From contig CADCHQ010000006.1 of assembly GCA_902801325.1 (NCBI GenBank), positions 1 to 64,000 of the forward strand: a stretch of DNA of 64,000 bases, in the 5' to 3' direction. The position numbers and the translations under genes are program-made. The notes below the pieces were generated by a model, which saw only the letters and a list, made by a program, of their open reading frames with translations, was not told the origin of the DNA and searched no databases. This document shows, piece after piece, positions 61,312-64,000 of this stretch (the stretch's first letter is position 1; each line of letters begins with the position of its first letter). The stretch is from an uncultured Bacteroidales bacterium (GTDB lineage: Bacteria > Bacteroidota > Bacteroidia > Bacteroidales > Bacteroidaceae).

Positions 61312-61382
61312 AGGGCGAGGACAAAAAAAGGCGAGGACAAAAATCGCCCCTCACTTTAAGGGAGGGGACGGGGGTGGGTCCT
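61289..61382 (-). repeat. GC-rich composite element, copy 1 (inverted)
   Basis: Reverse complement of most of 62891-63014. It has two CCTCGCC words where the other copy has four. Ends GACCC and GGGTC are themselves complementary. Confidence 0.85.
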
Positions 61383-61393
61383 CTCAATATTCT

Positions 61394-62128
61394 ATGAAAG
61401 TAACTCTCATCGGAACCGGAAATGTGGGGACAAACCTGCAGGCCGCGCTGACAAAGGCGGGGCACGAGGTGGTGTGGCTTCGCGGAAGAGACTTCAAGGC
61501 GGAGGACATCAGCGGGGAAGTGGTCATTGTCTCCGTAAAGGACGATGCTCTGCCAGCAGTTGCCTCGAAACTGGGGAACCAGGGAGCGTTGGTCGTTCAC
61601 ACGGCCGGAAGCATACACATGAACGTCCTACCCTGCCCTCGTCGCGGTGTTCTCTATCCCATGCAGACTTTCTCAAAGAGTCGCCTCGTGGACTTTAAGT
61701 CCGTGCCCCTGTTCCTGGAAACGGAGAGAGAGGAGGACATGGCGTTGCTCGACGAGCTGTCTCGAACCATAAGCGACAGCATCCACCATACCGACAGCGA
61801 GGGACGGCGATTGCTGCATCTGGCTGCCGTGTTTGCATCGAACTTTGCCAATCACTGCTACGCCCTGTCGGCCGATATCCTGAAAGCGAAAGGGATAGAC
61901 TTTGAGGTGATGCTGCCCCTGATTGACGAAACGGCGCGCAAGGTCCATCAACTACCGCCCCGCGAGGCTCAGACTGGTCCTGCCGTGCGCGGAGACGAGG
62001 GCGTGATAAAGAAACAAAGCGAGATGCTCAGCGGAACATGCAAAGAGGTTTATGACCTGATGAGCAGAAGCATACAAGAGAGGCCCCTCTCTGGCTCCCC
62101 CGAGGGGGAGAAAGAAATTGCTAAATAA
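61394..62128 (+). CDS. DUF2520 / Rossmann-like domain protein
   Basis: 244 aa. The NAD(P)-binding start KVTLIGTGNVGTNLQAALTK and the DUF2520 half (FASNFANHCYALSADILKAK, LPLIDETARKV, QTGPAVRGD) match the F420/ProC-like oxidoreductase family; the substrate is unknown. The end SGSPEGEKEIAK comes from a GC-rich element (62085-62115). kdsC and maf follow, an order common in Bacteroidetes. Confidence 0.85.
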   Translation: MKVTLIGTGNVGTNLQAALTKAGHEVVWLRGRDFKAEDISGEVVIVSVKDDALPAVASKLGNQGALVVHTAGSIHMNVLPCPRRGVLYPMQTFSKSRLVDFKSVPLFLETEREEDMALLDELSRTISDSIHHTDSEGRRLLHLAAVFASNFANHCYALSADILKAKGIDFEVMLPLIDETARKVHQLPPREAQTGPAVRGDEGVIKKQSEMLSGTCKEVYDLMSRSIQERPLSGSPEGEKEIAK

Positions 62129-62370
62129 TTAAATCGTACATAAATCGTAAATTGTAAAAATGAAAAAGGAGTTAAAAAGGAGTTAAAAGGGAGTTCTTGA
62201 ATGAATCAAGCGAGCAAGCTCGAGCGAAAGGGACAAATGTACTTGACTACTTGCTATATGCTCAATCTCTATCGTCCTCGAACAAAGTGAGAATAACTCC
62301 CTGAGCGAAGCGAGATAACTCCCCTATAACTCCCAAGGCTGAAAGCCGATAACTCCTAAAAAAAGATAGC
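62129..62370. repeat. Gap with GGAGTT inverted repeats
   Basis: GGAGTTA words on the plus strand (62167-62195) face four TAACTCC words (62292-62356), so a large stem is possible. The middle has CTTGAATGAATCAAGCG and GCTCGAGCG words also found near 2550. Related to 55311-55359. No gene. Confidence 0.6.
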
Positions 62371-62889
62371 ATGATCAACTATGAACTGAAAAAGATACGG
62401 GCCATCATCATGGATGTGGATGGGGTGCTGAGTCAGGAAACCATCCCGATGAACAACGACGGCGTGCCGTGCAGAACGGTGAACATCAAGGACGGATATG
62501 CCCTGCAGCTGGCGGTGAAGATGGGACTGACCGTTGCCGTCATCACGGGGGCAAGAGTGGAATCCGTAAGGGTGCGCTACGAAGGACTGGGAGTGAAGGA
62601 AGTCCGCATTGGCGCCGAAGTGAAGATGGTGGTTTATGAAGAGCTGCTGAAGAAGTACGGCCTGAGCGACGAAGAAGTGCTGTACATGGGCGACGACATT
62701 CCCGACTACGAGGTGATGAGTCGTTGCGGTCTCCCCTGTTGCCCTGCCGACGCGGCTCACGAAATCAAAGAGATCAGTCGGTACATCAGTCCTTGCAAAG
62801 GTGGCGAAGGCTGCGTTCGCGATGTGGTTGAACAGGTGATGCGTGCTCAAGGCACCTGGATGGCCGACAAGAGGGCGTTTGGATGGTAG
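62371..62889 (+). CDS. kdsC: KdsC-type 3-deoxy-D-manno-octulosonate 8-phosphate phosphatase
   Basis: 172 aa HAD phosphatase: nucleophile Asp in [17 protein letters not shown] as motif [11 protein letters not shown] as motif IV. The KdsC class dephosphorylates KDO-8-P for lipopolysaccharide. [20 protein letters not shown] fits Bacteroidetes KdsC. GC-rich element copy 2 begins two bases after its stop. Confidence 0.88.
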   Translation: MINYELKKIRAIIMDVDGVLSQETIPMNNDGVPCRTVNIKDGYALQLAVKMGLTVAVITGARVESVRVRYEGLGVKEVRIGAEVKMVVYEELLKKYGLSDEEVLYMGDDIPDYEVMSRCGLPCCPADAAHEIKEISRYISPCKGGEGCVRDVVEQVMRAQGTWMADKRAFGW

Positions 62890-62890
62890 G

Positions 62891-63014
62891 GGACCCACCC
62901 CCGTCCCCTCCCTTAAAGTGAGGGGTGATTTTCGTCCTCGCCCTTTTTTGTCCTCGCCCTTTTTTTCCTCGCCCTTTTTTTCCTCGCCCTTTAAGGGAGA
63001 GTTAGAGAGGGTCC
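62891..63014 (+). repeat. GC-rich composite element, copy 2
   Basis: GGACCCACCCCCGTCCCCTC at one end and GAGAGTTAGAGAGGGTCC at the other; four CCTCGCCC words separated by T runs in the middle. Inverted relative to copy 1 at 61289-61382. Confidence 0.85.
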
Positions 63015-63066
63015 CCTCAATATTCAATGTTCAATACTCAATATTCAATGTTCAACACTCAATATA
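63015..63066. repeat. TTCAATG/CTCAATA word repeats at the maf start
   Basis: About seven copies of CTCAATATTCAATGTTCAA-type words. They contain both candidate start codons of maf. Confidence 0.8.
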
Positions 63067-63629
63067 AAATCATTCTCGCCAGCGCAAGTCCTCGCAGAAA
63101 GGAATTGCTGAAGGGACTGGGACTGGACTTCGAAGTGAGGTTGGTGCCAGGCATCGACGAGTCGTATCCCGAAGGACTTAGCGGAGAAGAGATTGCCAAG
63201 TGCATCTCACGAAAGAAAGCTGATGCCTACAAGGCCACGATTGCCGATGACGAACTGATCATCACCGCCGACACGATAGTATGGCTCAACGGACAAGTGC
63301 TGGGAAAACCTCATGACGAAGAGGAAGCAAAGCACATGCTGCAAGCCTTGCGCGGACGGACGCATCAGGTCATTACGGGAGTCACCCTGCTGACAACGGA
63401 GAGGCAGCATACGTTTTCCGTCACAAGCGATGTCACTTTCAGCAACCTCACGGACGAGGAGATCATATATTACATCCAGAACTATCATCCCATGGACAAA
63501 GCGGGAGCCTACGGCATTCAGGAATGGATAGGTTTCGTGGGTGTGGAACGCATAGAAGGCTCGTACTTCAACGTGATGGGACTGCCAGTACAACGACTTT
63601 ATAAAGAACTCAAACAATTCATATCATGA
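63027..63629 (+). CDS. maf: Maf family nucleotide pyrophosphatase
   Basis: 200 aa. KIILASASPRRKELLKGLGL is the family start; ITADTIVWLNGQVLGKP is the active-site region; GAYGIQEWIG and GSYFNVMGLP end the domain. It hydrolyses non-canonical or pyrimidine nucleoside triphosphates. The first 13 residues (MFNTQYSMFNTQY) are wholly repeat-encoded; ATG 63027 or 63048 may be used. Its stop overlaps the next ATG (ATGA). Confidence 0.88.
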   Translation: MFNTQYSMFNTQYKIILASASPRRKELLKGLGLDFEVRLVPGIDESYPEGLSGEEIAKCISRKKADAYKATIADDELIITADTIVWLNGQVLGKPHDEEEAKHMLQALRGRTHQVITGVTLLTTERQHTFSVTSDVTFSNLTDEEIIYYIQNYHPMDKAGAYGIQEWIGFVGVERIEGSYFNVMGLPVQRLYKELKQFIS

Positions 63630-64000
63630 AAAAGTTATTTTTCTTCCTGCTGGTTTCAGTAGCTATCTTCGGTCTTACCGCATGCAACGACGACGATGAG
63701 GGTGCAATGCCTCCCATCTATCAGGGATTTCGCGTAGAGCCCTCCAATGTGCTGCATCCGGGTGACAAAGTGACCATTACAGCCGTGCAGCAACAAAAGG
63801 GCCGCTATATCTACGGAGCCAAGTATTCGTGGTCGATCAAGCGAAACGGAGCTGCAGAAGACGAAGGCCCCATACTCGTTTACGGGGTCAACGAAGGCGG
63901 AGAGAGCAACTACAAAGATCCGCAATGGGTGACAACGATTCCCAGCGATGCTGTTCCCGGCATCTACACTTGCCGTTTCGAGGCCAGTTGGCAAAATGCT
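63626..64000 (+). CDS. Lipoprotein, cut by the window edge
   Basis: 125 codons are visible and the frame is still open at 64000. Lipobox LTAC (C20), then acidic NDDDEGAMPP. The mature part (GFRVEPSNVLHPGDKVTITA, YSWSIKRNG, VPGIYTCRFEA) looks like an immunoglobulin or PKD-like beta-sandwich. Function unknown. Coupled to maf by an ATGA overlap. Confidence 0.7.
   Translation, partial: MKKLFFFLLVSVAIFGLTACNDDDEGAMPPIYQGFRVEPSNVLHPGDKVTITAVQQQKGRYIYGAKYSWSIKRNGAAEDEGPILVYGVNEGGESNYKDPQWVTTIPSDAVPGIYTCRFEASWQNA

Overview
The window looks like chromosomal DNA of a member of the Bacteroidales, most likely a gut or rumen Prevotellaceae. The reasons are: TAnnTTTG-type -7 promoter motifs and almost no Shine-Dalgarno sites; a serine palmitoyltransferase (sphingolipid synthesis); BspA-type leucine-rich-repeat protein; VorB-type 2-oxoacid:ferredoxin oxidoreductase; DUF4468, DUF5675, BT4734-like and smalltalk proteins; plant-polysaccharide hydrolases; and secreted proteins ending in a short conserved C-terminal tail. 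No rRNA, tRNA, IS transposase or CRISPR array was found.

Layout. 1-3.0 kb: a BT4734-like/DUF3987 protein and a broken DUF5675 gene, both full of short in-frame repeat insertions. 3.0-15.3 kb: carbohydrate enzymes (GH43+CBM6, PL11, GH2, GH16, GH8, GH115) for xylan and rhamnogalacturonan, with no SusC/SusD pair in view. 15.4-25.2 kb: a DjlA/TerB-like protein, DEAD-box helicase, serine palmitoyltransferase, a lipid-kinase homologue, uridine kinase, an MltF-like transglycosylase and a large nuclease-helicase. 25.3-30.1 kb: a TolC-MacA-MacB tripartite export operon. 30.1-33.9 kb: a four-subunit 2-oxoacid:ferredoxin oxidoreductase operon with a small membrane protein inside it, followed by a porin. 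36.2-44.8 kb: mixed housekeeping and conserved unknown genes (Gfo/Idh/MocA, DUF1846, DUF2264, DUF1573, DUF4286, RuvC, a twin-ABC protein). 44.8-53.4 kb: histidine genes hisH-hisA-hisF-hisIE, FtsE-like ATPase, aspartate kinase, diaminopimelate decarboxylase, a glycosyltransferase and a DedA protein. 53.5-60.5 kb: an accessory stretch with an outer-membrane-like protein, a smalltalk peptide, an HU-like protein, a frameshifted lipoprotein, a TonB-C protein, a BspA protein and two lipoproteins. 60.8-64.0 kb: nitroreductase, DUF2520, KdsC, Maf, and a lipoprotein cut by the window edge.

The most unusual content is repetitive. (1) Two intergenic arrays with an exact 22-bp period and the shared core CCTTAGGTTCGATT lie in opposite orientations, at 16261-16414 and 27845-28086. 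(2) Short GC-rich, partly palindromic elements (type CCCTCTCCCTTAAAGGGCGAGG) occur at more than twenty places. They enter genes in frame, supply start regions, stop codons and C-terminal tails, and at one site are flanked by a 15-bp direct repeat. (3) AT-rich word repeats (TTCAATG, AATTCTTAATTC, AATTCACAATTC) form protein N-termini, a signal-peptide core and linkers before C-terminal tails. (4) At 56.9-59.5 kb a leader sequence and a 59-bp gene tail are each duplicated, which looks like module shuffling among surface-protein genes; one of these genes has a frame-breaking 10-T run in its signal peptide.

All functional calls rest on motif and sequence recognition by eye; no database search was run.
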